A stretch of 64,000 nt of DNA, from positions 186,001 to 250,000 of the forward strand of contig NZ_VIVL01000009.1 in the NCBI RefSeq assembly GCF_007828835.1. The letters run 5' to 3'. Position 1 is the stretch's first letter, and each line of letters opens with the position of its first letter. The notes under the pieces were generated by a model. The model made no database searches. It saw only the letters and a list, made by a program, of their open reading frames with translations, and was not told the origin of the DNA. The position numbers and the translations under genes were made by a program. This document shows, one piece after another, positions 45,198 to 55,300 of the stretch. Source of the DNA: Variovorax beijingensis (GTDB lineage: Bacteria; Pseudomonadota; Gammaproteobacteria; Burkholderiales; Burkholderiaceae_C).

Positions 45198-47855
45198 CTA
45201 CGCAGCGCTGCGTTCGCGCGTGTTCAGTTTTTGTAAGGCATAGAGCGCGTCGAGCGCCTCCCGTGGCGTCATCGCATCGGGGTCGAGCGCGGCCAGGGCG
45301 GATTCTACGGCGCTGGCCATGGGCGTTTCGGCCGACGGGGGCGGGGCGAACAGGTCGACCTGCGCCCGCGTCTGGGCATGCTGCGACTCCAGCGCCTCGA
45401 GCGCCTGCCGCGCATGGTTGACCACCGCGGCCGGCATGCCCGCGAGCCGCGCCACCTGGATGCCGTAGCTCTTGCTGGCCGGACCGGGCTGCATTTCGTG
45501 CAAAAACACGATGTCGCGCCCCGCCTCGGTGGCGCTCACGTGCATGTTCACGGCGCAGTGGTGCGTGGCCGGGAATTCGGTCAGCTCGAAGTAATGGGTG
45601 GCAAACAGCGTGAAGGCCTTGCTGCGGTCGTGCAGCTGGGCCGCGATGCCCGCGGCCAGCGCCAGCCCGTCGAAGGTGCTGGTGCCGCGGCCGATCTCGT
45701 CCATCAGCACCAGCGATTGGGCGGTGGCGCTGTGCAAGATTTGCGCGGCCTCGGTCATCTCGAGCATGAAGGTCGACTGCGCGTTGGCCAGGTCGTCCGC
45801 GGCGCCGATGCGGGTGTGGATGGCGTCGATCGGCCCGAGCCGGCAGGCCGCCGCCGGCACGTGCGAGCCGATGGACGCCAGCAGCACGATGATCGCCACC
45901 TGCCGCATGTAGGTCGACTTGCCGCCCATGTTGGGGCCGGTGATCACCTGCATGCGCTGCTGCGGCCCGAGCTGGGTGTCGTTGGCGATGAAGCCGCCCG
46001 ACGATTTTTCGGCCAGCCGCGCCTCCACTACGGGATGGCGGCCCTGCTGGATCTCGATGCAGGGGTGCGAGACGAAGCTCGGCGCGCGCCAGTGCAGCGT
46101 GTGCGAGCGCTCGGCCAGCGCGCACAGCGCGTCGAGCGTGGCAATGGCGCCGGCCAGCTGCGTGAGCGCCGGCACCGAGGGCTGCAGCGCATCGAGCAAT
46201 TGCTCGTAGAGCCACTTCTCGCGGGCGAGGGCCCGGTCCTGCGCGCTCAGTGCCTTGTCCTCGAAGGCCTTGAGTTCGGGCGTGATGAAGCGCTCGGCGT
46301 TCTTCAGCGTCTGGCGGCGACGGTAGTTGTCGGGCACCTTCGAGAGCGCGCTTTGCGTGACCTCGATGTAGAAGCCGTGCACGCGGTTGAACTGCACGCG
46401 CAGGTTGGCAATGCCGGTGCGCTCGCGTTCGCTGACTTCGAGCTTCAGCAAAAAATCGTCGCAGTTCTCGCTGATGGCGCGCAGCTCGTCGAGCTCGGCG
46501 TCGTGGCCGGTGGCGATCACGCCGCCGTCGCGCACCAGCGCCGACGGGTCGGGCTTGATCGCGCTCGCCAGCAGGTCGGCACAGCCCGGCGGCGGCGCGA
46601 GCCGTTCGATGATGCGGCCCAGCAGCTCGCCAGAGGCCGGAAGCGCCGGTGCCAGCTGCTCGGCCTTCGCGAGCGCGAGGCGCAGCGCGAGCAACTCGCG
46701 CGGACGCACCTGCCGGAGCGCGATGCGCGCCGCGATGCGTTCCACGTCGCTGGTGTTCTTGAGCTGCTCGCGCAGGGTGCGCCAGGGCGCGGCCGTGCCG
46801 CCCAGCACGGTGGACTGGAGCGCGGCAATGGCTTCGAGCCGGGCCTGCGCCTCGCTGCGGTCGCGCCGCGGCGACAGCAGCCAGCGCTTGAGCAGCCGGC
46901 TGCCCATGCCCGTCATGCAGGTGTCGAGCAGCGAGAACAGCGTGGGTGCGTCTTCGCCTCGCAGCGTTTGAACCAGCTCCAGGTTGCGCCGCGTGGTGGG
47001 CGGCAGTTCGATCAGGTCGCCATCGCGTTCCACCGACAGGCGTTGAACGTGCGAGAGCGCGCGGCCCTGCGTGTGCTCGGCATAGCCCAGCAGCGCAGCC
47101 GCGGCGGCATGCGCATTGGCGAGCGATTCGGCATTCCAGGCCGCGAGGCTGTTGCTGCCCATCTGCTCGCTGAGCTTGCGTTCGCCCAGGCCGCCGTCGA
47201 ACTGCCATGCGGGCCGGATCGAGAGCGTGAAGGGCGTGGACGCACGCGCGGCCTTCAGGCGCTGCTCGAAGGCCGGCGTCACCTCGGCGCTGTAGAGCAG
47301 TTCGCTCGGCGCGATGCGCGCGATCCAGGCTTCGAGCGCATCGGCCGGGCATTCGGCCAGCCGCAACTCGGCGCCGGTCACGCTGAGCCAGGCCAGGCCG
47401 CAGAAGTTGCGTGTGCCCGCATGCACCGCGAGCAGCAGCGATTCGCTCTTGTCGTTCAGCAGTTCCGAATCGGTCAGCGTGCCGGGCGTGACCACCCGCA
47501 CCACCTTGCGCTCGACCGGCCCCTTGCTGGCGCCGACTTCGCCCACCTGCTCGCAGATGGCCACCGATTCGCCCAGCTTGATGAGCCGCGCAAGATAGGT
47601 GTCGACCGCATGGAAGGGCACGCCGCACATCACCACCGGCTGGCCGGCCGACTGGCCGCGCTGGGTGAGCGTGATATCGAGCAGGCGGGCGGCCTTTTCG
47701 GCGTCGGCCCAGAACAGTTCGTAGAAATCGCCCATCCGGTAGAACAGCAGTGTGTCCGGATGGTTCGCCTTGAGGCCCAGGTACTGCGCCATCATGGGCG
47801 TGTGCCCGGAGAAGTCGCTGGTGGAGGGGGAGGGTTGCGCGGTCGTCGTTTTCAC
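45198..47855 (-). CDS. mutS: DNA mismatch repair protein MutS
   Basis: An 885-residue MutS. The N-terminal mismatch-binding domain contains TPMMAQYLGLKANHPDTLLFYR with the GDFYELF segment and its mismatch-stacking Phe. The ATPase has Walker A (GPNMGGKSTYM), the MDEIGRGTSTFDGLALA stretch and the signature His in ATHYFEL. A GTG start at 47855 is chosen because it places the N-terminus as in E. coli; the frame stays open further upstream but runs over the next gene. Anbu starts 27 bases after the stop. Confidence 0.95.
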   Translation of the reverse strand: MKTTTAQPSPSTSDFSGHTPMMAQYLGLKANHPDTLLFYRMGDFYELFWADAEKAARLLDITLTQRGQSAGQPVVMCGVPFHAVDTYLARLIKLGESVAICEQVGEVGASKGPVERKVVRVVTPGTLTDSELLNDKSESLLLAVHAGTRNFCGLAWLSVTGAELRLAECPADALEAWIARIAPSELLYSAEVTPAFEQRLKAARASTPFTLSIRPAWQFDGGLGERKLSEQMGSNSLAAWNAESLANAHAAAAALLGYAEHTQGRALSHVQRLSVERDGDLIELPPTTRRNLELVQTLRGEDAPTLFSLLDTCMTGMGSRLLKRWLLSPRRDRSEAQARLEAIAALQSTVLGGTAAPWRTLREQLKNTSDVERIAARIALRQVRPRELLALRLALAKAEQLAPALPASGELLGRIIERLAPPPGCADLLASAIKPDPSALVRDGGVIATGHDAELDELRAISENCDDFLLKLEVSERERTGIANLRVQFNRVHGFYIEVTQSALSKVPDNYRRRQTLKNAERFITPELKAFEDKALSAQDRALAREKWLYEQLLDALQPSVPALTQLAGAIATLDALCALAERSHTLHWRAPSFVSHPCIEIQQGRHPVVEARLAEKSSGGFIANDTQLGPQQRMQVITGPNMGGKSTYMRQVAIIVLLASIGSHVPAAACRLGPIDAIHTRIGAADDLANAQSTFMLEMTEAAQILHSATAQSLVLMDEIGRGTSTFDGLALAAGIAAQLHDRSKAFTLFATHYFELTEFPATHHCAVNMHVSATEAGRDIVFLHEMQPGPASKSYGIQVARLAGMPAAVVNHARQALEALESQHAQTRAQVDLFAPPPSAETPMASAVESALAALDPDAMTPREALDALYALQKLNTRERSAA

Positions 47856-47952
47856 TCGGACGATTATCGGGGACGGCGAACGGTCCGGCCGGGCCGGCAG
47901 CCCACCTTTAAAATCCGCCGGCGCGAACCCCGCGTGAAGAAACAAGGCGCCC

Positions 47953-48582
47953 ATGGTCCACCCGGATGAATTCAAAGGCCCTGAAGCGGACGCGCTGCCC
48001 GACACCGCCACCGTGCCGGCAGAACTCGCTGCGCTGTACCTCTGCATGACGCCAGCACAGCTCGCCGACCTGCGCAAATCGAAACGGCCCGACGGGCGGG
48101 CAGGCCATGGCGCGTCCATCATCAGGCCGGTGGAAGGCGGCGCTGCAGCCGGGCCGAAAGACGCGGTGCTCTATCAGCTCGGCACCTTGCGCGGCTTTGC
48201 GAAGGCGCACACCGCCCCAACGGCCTTCGACACCGCGTCGGACTCCGGGTTGCCGGGCTGGCTGTCCGCCAGGCTGCCTTTCTTTGCCGAGCGCGAACCG
48301 CGCATCAAGCGCGGGCGGCGCGTGCTCATCGGCGGCGCCTGGGACCGGGCGGACCCGCTGCGCGAGAAACGCTTCGCCGAGCTGGCGAAGGGCCGCATCC
48401 GATTCACATCATTGACATGCGCCGAAGCCGCCGCGAGCCTGTGGGCCGACGTGGCAAGCCATCGCGCATTCGCCGAAAAGGGCCTCGCGCTGCTCAGGAG
48501 CGAGACGCAGGCCATCGAGGCCGCGCTGGCCGACACCGGCCTGCTGCCGGCCGCGGCTTCGAATCCGGAGACGGTGGCCTGA
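47953..48582 (+). CDS. Hypothetical protein with a helix-turn-helix-like N-terminus
   Basis: A 209-residue protein not recognised. Residues about 20-45 (VPAELAALYLCMTPAQLADLR) look like a helix-turn-helix of the AlpA/excisionase kind, followed by a basic patch (KSKRPDGRAG). The C-terminal half is amphipathic helix. No signal peptide or membrane helix. It is divergent from mutS with 97 bases between the starts, and 36 bases before corA on the same strand. The DNA-binding idea is weak inference. Confidence 0.7.
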   Translation: MVHPDEFKGPEADALPDTATVPAELAALYLCMTPAQLADLRKSKRPDGRAGHGASIIRPVEGGAAAGPKDAVLYQLGTLRGFAKAHTAPTAFDTASDSGLPGWLSARLPFFAEREPRIKRGRRVLIGGAWDRADPLREKRFAELAKGRIRFTSLTCAEAAASLWADVASHRAFAEKGLALLRSETQAIEAALADTGLLPAAASNPETVA

Positions 48583-48618
48583 CCCGCCTCCTTCAAGACC
48601 GACCATGGACGAGTACCG

Positions 48619-49596
48619 ATGCTGATCAACTGCGTGGCCTACGAGAACGGCGCCAAGCTCGCCGACATTCCGGTCGAGGACATCAGCGAGTACATCTCCC
48701 GGCCCGGCTGCTTCGTCTGGGTGGCGCTGAGCGACGCCACGCCGGAGGAACTGGCCCAGATGCAGGATGAATTCAACCTGCATCCGCTGGCGGTGGAAGA
48801 TGCCCACCACGGCCACCAGCGGCCCAAGGTCGAGGAATACGGCGATTCGCTCTTCGTCGTGATGCACCTGGTCGAGCCTTCTGCCGAGGGCGAGCACTGC
48901 GTGAACGTGGGCGAGGTCGACGTGTTCGTGGGGAAGAACTACGTGCTCTCGGTGCGCAACCGCAGCCAGCAGGGCTTCCTGGGCGTGCGTGAGCGCTGCG
49001 AGCGCGAGCCCGAGCTGCTGCGCAACGGCGCGGGCTTTGTGCTGTATGCGCTGATGGATGCGGTGGTCGACCGCTACTTTCCCGTCATCGACGCGCTCGA
49101 GGTGGAACTCGAATCCATCGAGCAGCAGATCTTCGCGCAGGGCGGCGCGGCGCGCGACAAGATCAAGCAGCTGTACGACCTGAAGCGCCGCAGCATGATC
49201 CTCAAGCGCGCCGTGGCGCCGCTGGTCGAGGCGGCGGGCAAGCTGTACGGCGGGCGGGTGCCGCAGATCTGCGTGACCTCGCAGGAATACTTTCGCGACG
49301 TGGCCGACCACCTGGGCCGCATCAACGGCTCGATCGACGCGATGCGCGACACCATCGGCACGGCCATTTCGGTGAACCTCTCGATGGTCACCATCGAGGA
49401 GAGCGAAGTCACGAAGCGGCTGGCGGCCTGGGCCAGCATCTTTGCGGTGTGCACCGCGTTCGCGGGCATCTGGGGCATGAACTTCGAGCACATGCCGGAG
49501 CTGAAATTCCGCTACGGCTATGCGGTGGCGCTGGCGCTGATTGCGGCCACCTGCAGCTATCTCTACTACCGGTTCAGGCGCGCCGGCTGGCTCTGA
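48619..49596 (+). CDS. corA: Magnesium/cobalt transporter CorA
   Basis: A 325-residue CorA channel. The large N-terminal cytoplasmic domain is followed by two C-terminal membrane helices. The selectivity motif GMN appears in IWGMNFEHMPEL just before the last helix, and the end is a basic FRRAGWL. Forms a pentamer that takes up magnesium. No regulatory leader of note was seen in the short upstream region. Confidence 0.95.
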   Translation: MLINCVAYENGAKLADIPVEDISEYISRPGCFVWVALSDATPEELAQMQDEFNLHPLAVEDAHHGHQRPKVEEYGDSLFVVMHLVEPSAEGEHCVNVGEVDVFVGKNYVLSVRNRSQQGFLGVRERCEREPELLRNGAGFVLYALMDAVVDRYFPVIDALEVELESIEQQIFAQGGAARDKIKQLYDLKRRSMILKRAVAPLVEAAGKLYGGRVPQICVTSQEYFRDVADHLGRINGSIDAMRDTIGTAISVNLSMVTIEESEVTKRLAAWASIFAVCTAFAGIWGMNFEHMPELKFRYGYAVALALIAATCSYLYYRFRRAGWL

Positions 49597-49605
49597 GGGG
49601 CCGGG

Positions 49606-50442
49606 TCACTCGTCGTGCGTATCGTGCGTGGCCGCCGCGCCGCGCCGCCAGTAGCCGGAGGCGCGCGTCCACTTGGGGTTGGCGCCGCGTTCGCCCACGA
49701 GATGCGCGCGCAGCGCCTTCGCAATCGCCGATTCGCAGCCCACCCAGGCGTGGAAGTCGCCGGCCGGCAGTTCCATGGCCTTGAGCGTATCGAGCAGCAC
49801 CGGGCTCAGGCCCGGTTCCGCGCCGTTGCGGTGCACCCACTTCAATGTGAGCTCCGCCTGCGTTTCGAACGGAACCTGGTCGGCCTCGCTGTCGACCTCG
49901 GCCAGCACCACCACGCGTGCACCGGCCGGCAGCTCGGCCAGGCGCCGCGCAATGGCGGGCAGGGCGGTGTCGTCGCCGATCAGCAGGTGCCAGTCGAACG
50001 CTGTCGGCACGATGAACGAGCCGCGCGGGCCGCCCACGCCGAGCACGTCGCCGGGCCTGGCCCGCTCGGCCCATTGCGTGGCGGGGCCGGCCTCGTGCAG
50101 CGCGAAGTCGAGTTCCAGCGTGTTGGCGCGGGCGTCGTGGCGGCGCGGCGTGTAGTCGCGCATGGCGGGCCGGCCGCCCGCGGGCCACACCGGGCCGTCC
50201 GGCCCCATGGTCGGGAGCGCGAGCTGGCCGGCCGCGTCGGGGAAAAAGATCTTTGCGTGGTCGTCGAAGCCCGGGCTCGCGAAGCCTTCGAGGTCGTCGC
50301 CCGCGAGCGTGATGCGGATCAGGTGCGGCGTCAGGCGCTGCACGGTCTGGACCGCGAGCCGGCGAAAGCGAAGCTCGTGGCGCACGCGGCGCGGCGTGCG
50401 GTCGGGCGTGATGGAGGCAGAAGTGGTTGTGAAGTCGGTCAT
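49606..50442 (-). CDS. Siderophore-interacting ferric-chelate reductase (YqjH-like)
   Basis: A 278-residue FAD-dependent reductase of the SIP family. The flavin-binding motif is MRDYTPR (R-x-Y-T), followed by LELDFALHE and the domain end DVLGVGGPRGS. It releases iron from ferric siderophores with NADPH. It lies next to a His-rich PadR regulator on the same strand, 15 bases downstream, matching the yqjH/yqjI unit of E. coli. The gene has its own possible start with weak AAAGAAAGAAG. Confidence 0.93.
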   Translation of the reverse strand: MTDFTTTSASITPDRTPRRVRHELRFRRLAVQTVQRLTPHLIRITLAGDDLEGFASPGFDDHAKIFFPDAAGQLALPTMGPDGPVWPAGGRPAMRDYTPRRHDARANTLELDFALHEAGPATQWAERARPGDVLGVGGPRGSFIVPTAFDWHLLIGDDTALPAIARRLAELPAGARVVVLAEVDSEADQVPFETQAELTLKWVHRNGAEPGLSPVLLDTLKAMELPAGDFHAWVGCESAIAKALRAHLVGERGANPKWTRASGYWRRGAAATHDTHDE

Positions 50443-50457
50443 TTCAAAGAAAGAAGT

Positions 50458-51075
50458 TCAGATGCGCTCTAGCTGTTGAGCGGCGCTGTCGAGCACCGCG
50501 GCGAAATCGTGGGCTTGTTGTTCGGTGAGGGGGGCGCCAGAGAGGCGCATGCGCATCGCGAGCTTCAGGTTCTCGATGGCGCGCGTGACCTGTGGCGGGC
50601 GGCCGCCGCGCGGGCCGGCGCCGTCGACGCCGCCGTTCATGCGGGCCATCATGGCGTCGGCCGTGTCGCGGTTGGCGGCCAGGAATTCCCGGCCGCTCGC
50701 GGTGATGCTGTAGCGCTTGCGCCCGCCGGTGTCGGCCGTTTCCACGCTCAGGTAGCCCATCTCCTCGAGCAGCGTGAGGGTGGGGTAGACCACGCCGGGG
50801 CTCGGCGCGTAGCTGCCGCCCAGGCGGTCCTCGATGGCCTTGATGAGTTCGTAGCCGTGGGCAGGCTTGTCGGCGATGAGTTGCAGCAGCACGAAGCGCA
50901 GCCCGCCATGGCCGAACACCCGGCTGCCGCCGCGTCCGCCGCGGCCTCCGCCGCCTCCGTGCATGCGCTCGTCGCCGCCGTGGCGTCCGCGGCCGCCCGA
51001 GAGACCGTCTTCGTGTTCGCCGCGCGGAGAGTGGCAGTGGTGATGGTGGTGGTGGCCGAAATGGAAGTGCCGCAT
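50458..51075 (-). CDS. PadR family regulator with His-rich N-terminus (YqjI-like)
   Basis: A 205-residue regulator. Residues 1-50 are rich in His and Gly (starting MRHFHFGHHHHHHCH), a likely metal-binding tail. A PadR winged helix follows (RFVLLQLIADKPAHGYELIK and SPGVVYPTLTLLEEMGYLSV). E. coli YqjI has the same build; it is a repressor of yqjH and itself and loses DNA binding with nickel. The start at 51075 is backed by AGAGG 8 bases upstream; a longer in-frame start at 51153 would run through the operator. Confidence 0.93.
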   Translation of the reverse strand: MRHFHFGHHHHHHCHSPRGEHEDGLSGGRGRHGGDERMHGGGGGRGGRGGSRVFGHGGLRFVLLQLIADKPAHGYELIKAIEDRLGGSYAPSPGVVYPTLTLLEEMGYLSVETADTGGRKRYSITASGREFLAANRDTADAMMARMNGGVDGAGPRGGRPPQVTRAIENLKLAMRMRLSGAPLTEQQAHDFAAVLDSAAQQLERI

Positions 51076-51093
51076 ATCGATGTCCTCTTGAGG

Positions 51094-51124
51094 TATATCT
51101 AAATTATTTTCGATATATCTAAAA
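51094..51124. promoter_or_regulatory. Putative YqjI/PadR operator
   Basis: Just upstream of the PadR start, TATATCTAAA occurs at 51094-51103 and again at 51115-51124, 21 bases apart. TATATC (51094-51099) also forms an inverted repeat with GATATA (51112-51117). The AT-rich block stands out in GC-rich surroundings and overlaps the likely promoter, fitting autorepression. Confidence 0.65.
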
Positions 51125-51228
51125 AAGTCAAACAGCTCTGCCTTTCGCATCAATGCGGCGCATCCATGGGCGGGTAAGGCAGTGGGGCCGAGGCCCCGGC
51201 AAACGGGCGGGCGGCGCCCGTCCGGTGA

Positions 51229-52056
51229 TCAGGCGATCATCGATTCCAGGTCGGACGCCAGTTCGCGCGGTGCCGGCATGTCCTGCATCACGTCCTCGGA
51301 GAGGCCGATCGCGTCGGCAGGCTGGGCTGGCCATACGTGTTGCGCGTCGCCGATGCGGAGCCCTTCGCGCTCCAGGGCGACGCGCCAGACCGCCAGGTGC
51401 AGCACGCTGGCGAGCGGATCGACGTGTTCGGCCTCCATCGGGTTGGCGAAGGAGGAGAGGGCGCTGACGAACTCGGGTGCGAATTCCCAGCGGGCCGCCA
51501 GCCGCGCGCCGACCTGGCCGTAATGGAAGCCGAACTTCTGCCGCTCCACTTCGAGCCGTCCCATGCGGTCGAAGGGATGCACGGCGTTGAGTTCGGCCAT
51601 CGGCTGCTTCATGGCGCCGGCCATGATCAGGTGGCCGATGGCGTGCATGCTGCCGACCGTGAAGGCCAGGCTCTGGTCCACGCGGCGCGTCTTACCCGCG
51701 AGGTAGCGGGCCACGGCGGCCACGCGCAGGCTGTGCGACCAGAAGGCCGGCAGGTGCACGCCCTCGACCTTGCGGAAGGTGCCCGTGAGGCCGGAGCTCA
51801 CCACCAGGGAGCGGATCGAGGAGAAGCCCAGCAGCTGGATCGCGTCCTGGATCGAGAGGATCTTGCGGCGCAGCCCGAAGTACGGCGAATTCGCCATGCG
51901 CAGCACGCGGGCTGTCAGCACCTGGTCGAGCTCGATCTTGCGTGCCACCACGGAAACCGCGGCGTCCTCGTTGCGCAGGAGCTCGATGAGATCGAACACC
52001 ACCTTGGGCACCGTGGGAAGCAAGTGGCTGTCGGTAAACAGTTCGTCCAGGGTCAT
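51229..52056 (-). CDS. HDOD domain-containing protein
   Basis: A 275-residue protein made of one HDOD domain: LPTVPKVVFDLIELLRNED, then VLRMANSPYFGLRRKILSIQDAI and QLLGFSSIRSLV. HDOD domains resemble HD hydrolases but lack the metal-binding residues; they act as signalling scaffolds, often near c-di-GMP proteins. It is divergent from a GGDEF/EAL gene, about 295 bases away. Confidence 0.92.
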   Translation of the reverse strand: MTLDELFTDSHLLPTVPKVVFDLIELLRNEDAAVSVVARKIELDQVLTARVLRMANSPYFGLRRKILSIQDAIQLLGFSSIRSLVVSSGLTGTFRKVEGVHLPAFWSHSLRVAAVARYLAGKTRRVDQSLAFTVGSMHAIGHLIMAGAMKQPMAELNAVHPFDRMGRLEVERQKFGFHYGQVGARLAARWEFAPEFVSALSSFANPMEAEHVDPLASVLHLAVWRVALEREGLRIGDAQHVWPAQPADAIGLSEDVMQDMPAPRELASDLESMIA

Positions 52057-52350
52057 GGCGATCTCGGGCTGTAGTTTTTTGCTGCCCGGGATTGTCCTGC
52101 AACCTTAGTGTTACATGTTGATGTCTTCGGAATCAGGCCCCCTCTCGCGGCCCGGTTGCAGACTTCCAGCAACACCGATGCGGTCGCGGCGCGCCAGGCA
52201 CGGCTTTGCCTGGCTGCCGAGACAAATCGCGTGACGTTCTTGCACCGGCCCTATATATTGCGCCAACGATACAACCTGTTGCGTTCTCTGCCGTGCCGCG
52301 CTGCTGCACACGGAACCAACCGGCCTGCGTCGAGGACAGGATCAAATCCG

Positions 52351-55300
52351 ATGTCATCGTCCGTCTGGATCAGGATTCGCTTGCCGCTGGTGATTTTCGC
52401 GGCTGGCACGGCGCTGTCGATCGTCCTGGGCGCTTCCGCCCGCCAGGAGATCGGGCGCAGTGCCCAAGCGCGCTTCGACGCAACCGCCCTCGACCTGGCG
52501 CGCAAGGTCGAAGCCCGCTTCGACGACTACATTGCCGTCCTGATCGGCCTGCGTGCGCGATTCAACACTTCCGAGACCGTGACCCGAAGCGATTTCAGGG
52601 ACTATGTCGCGGGGCTGAACCTGGCGAGAGCCTACCCCGGTTTCCAGGCCGTCACCTATGCGCCCCGCGTTGCGGCCAACGACAAGCAGGCCTTCGAGGA
52701 ACAGGTCCGCGGTGATGCCAGCCTCGACGCTGGCGTGGCCTCCCGCTTCGCCATCAAGCCGCCCGGTGAGCGGGACACCTACTACCCGCTGGTCTACATC
52801 GAACCGCAGGCCGGCAACGAGAGGCTGCTCGGCAATGACCTGGGCGCGATGCCCGACAGGGGAGATGCGCTCGAGCAGGGGCGCGACACCGGCGGCCTCG
52901 TCACGTCCGGCCGCAAGGTCCGCATCGCGGGCCGCGAGTCCGACATCGGATTGGCGATGCGGCTGCCGGTCTACCGGCCACGGCAGCCGCTCGATACGCT
53001 CGAGCAGCGGCGCAACGCCTATATCGGTTCGGTCGGCTCGGGCTTCAGCGTCGCAGGGATGCTGAGCGACGTGGTGGGGGCCGATGCCAGCAGGACGTTC
53101 CGGCTGCGCTTGATCGATGCCGGGCCGGGCCGTGGGGCGATCGGGACACGCGTCGAGACCAGGTTTGTCGCGGCGACCTCATTCAGCGAGCGGCAACTGC
53201 TGTTCGACAGCGCGGCCTTGGCCAAGCCCGCTGCGGCACCGGCGCGCAGTCTCGAACGCATGCTCGGCTTCGAGCTGGGCGGCCACTCCTGGCTTGTGGA
53301 AGTCGCTCAAGACGAAAACCAGGTCTTCGGTCCGCTCGACAAGGCCATTCCATGGTTCATCGTCTTCGGCGGCCTGGCCACCAGCATGCTGCTTGCCGGC
53401 ATCGTCTTTTCGCTGACCACCGCACGCAGCCGAGCCCAGATCCTGGCGAACGAGATGACCCGCCACCTGCGCACCAGCGAACGGCAGCTGGAGGAAGCGC
53501 AGCACCTGGCAAGCCTGGGCAGCTGGATCCTCGATCCCGAAACCGGAACCCTGCAATGCTCCGACGAAGCTTTGCGCATCCTGGGCTTCGAGACGGGCCC
53601 TTTGCAGCCCGACCTGCCCACGCTGCTCCTGCGTGTTCCGGCCGCAGAACGCCCCGCGGTCGAACAGCAGCTCGCGCTGGCCTCCGGGTCCACGGAACGC
53701 AGCGAATTCGAGCATCGCCTGTGCCTGCCCGATGGCACCGAACGCTGGCTCCACGTCATCGCACAGTCGGCCGAAGAAGACGGAAAGACGATGGTGCGCG
53801 GTACCGTGCGCGACGCCACCCGGCCGCGCAAGGATGCATTGCGCCAGGGGCTCGAATACAGGATCGCTCGTCTGCTTGCCGGCGATGGCAGGGCCGAGAC
53901 GGTGATCTCGCAGGCGCTGGAAGCCGTATGCACCGACCTGCGCTGGGACTGCGGCGCGTTGTGGAGCGTTGGCGAGGACGGCGTGGTTCGCTGTGCCGCC
54001 GCCTGGCATGCCGAGCACATTCCCCCGGCGGTGCGGCAATTCGCTTCCGACAGCCGGTCGTTCGAATACCAGGCCGACGAAGGCTCGCTGGGCCGCGCCT
54101 GGAAAACCGGCGGCATCGTGCAGATCAACCTGTTGGCGGCTCCGGGCCATTTCGCGCGCGATGCGATGGCCCGCGAGGCCGGGCTGGCCGTCGGCGTCGT
54201 CGTGCCGATGGCCGTTACCGATTCGATCACGGCGCTGGAGCTCCTTGGTTCCAACCCGTACGCCGTCGACGCCGAGACGCAGGAGTCGCTGCGTGTGATC
54301 GCCTTGCAGATCGCCCAGTACAAGCAGCGCAAGCTGGCTGAGAGAAGCCTTCGTTTCATGGCCAGCCACGACGGACTGACCGGCCTGTTCAACCGCGCCG
54401 CGCTGCAACACGAGCTTGCTCGCGCCATCAAGCGCAGCAACCGCCATCAGAAGCAGTTCGCGGTGATATTCGTCGACCTGGATCGCTTCAAGCACATCAA
54501 CGACACGCTGGGCCACGGCGTGGGCGACGAGATGATCAAGATCTGCGGCGAGCGCCTCACGGCGCTGCTGCGCGAGACCGATATCGTGGCGCGCTTCGGT
54601 GGCGATGAGTTCGTGCTGCTGCTGGAGAACCTGTCCAGCGCGAACGATGCCGCGGGGCTCGCCGAAAAAGTGCTGGCCTGCTGCGCCGAGCCTTTCTTCC
54701 TCGCCGGACGCGAACTGCACGTCAGCGCCAGCGTCGGCGTGAGCATCTACCCGGACAACGGCGGCGACGCAGAAGCACTCCTGAAGAACGCCGACACCGC
54801 GATGTATCGGGCCAAGGAAAGAGGCCGCAACACCTTCCGGTTCTACGCCGCGAAGATGAATGCACAGAATACCGAACAGCTGATGCTCGAAAGCGCACTG
54901 CGCCATGCCTTGGAACGTGGCGAGCTCGAAATGCACTACCAGCCGAAGATGAATCTGCAGACCCAGCACATCGTCGGCGTCGAGGCGCTGATGCGCTGGC
55001 ACCACCCTGTCCTGGGCATGATTCCGCCGGTGCAGTTCATTCCGATCGCCGAAGAGCTCGGCTTGATCGTGTCCTTGGGCAAATGGGCGCTGGAGAGGGC
55101 TTGCGCCGATGCGCGATCGTGGCAGAAATCCGGTTTGCCAAAGGTGCTGATGAGCGTCAATTTGTCGCCGCGCCAATTCGGAAGCCGCACGCTCATCGCT
55201 GACATACAGGCCGTCCTGGAAGCCTCGGGCCTGGAGCCGTCGCTGCTGGAGCTGGAAATCACCGAAGGCGCGGTGATGGCGAATCCCGAGCGTGCGGCGA

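Noticed and set aside
47856..48122. N-terminal extension of MutS to 48122.
   Set aside because: It would overlap the divergent hypothetical gene and add residues without similarity to MutS; the GTG at 47855 gives the expected N-terminus.
52108..52350. An 81-residue N-terminal extension of the GGDEF/EAL protein.
   Set aside because: The extension is Arg-rich and lacks a ribosome site; the membrane helix begins right after the ATG at 52351. I see nothing else definite in this stretch.
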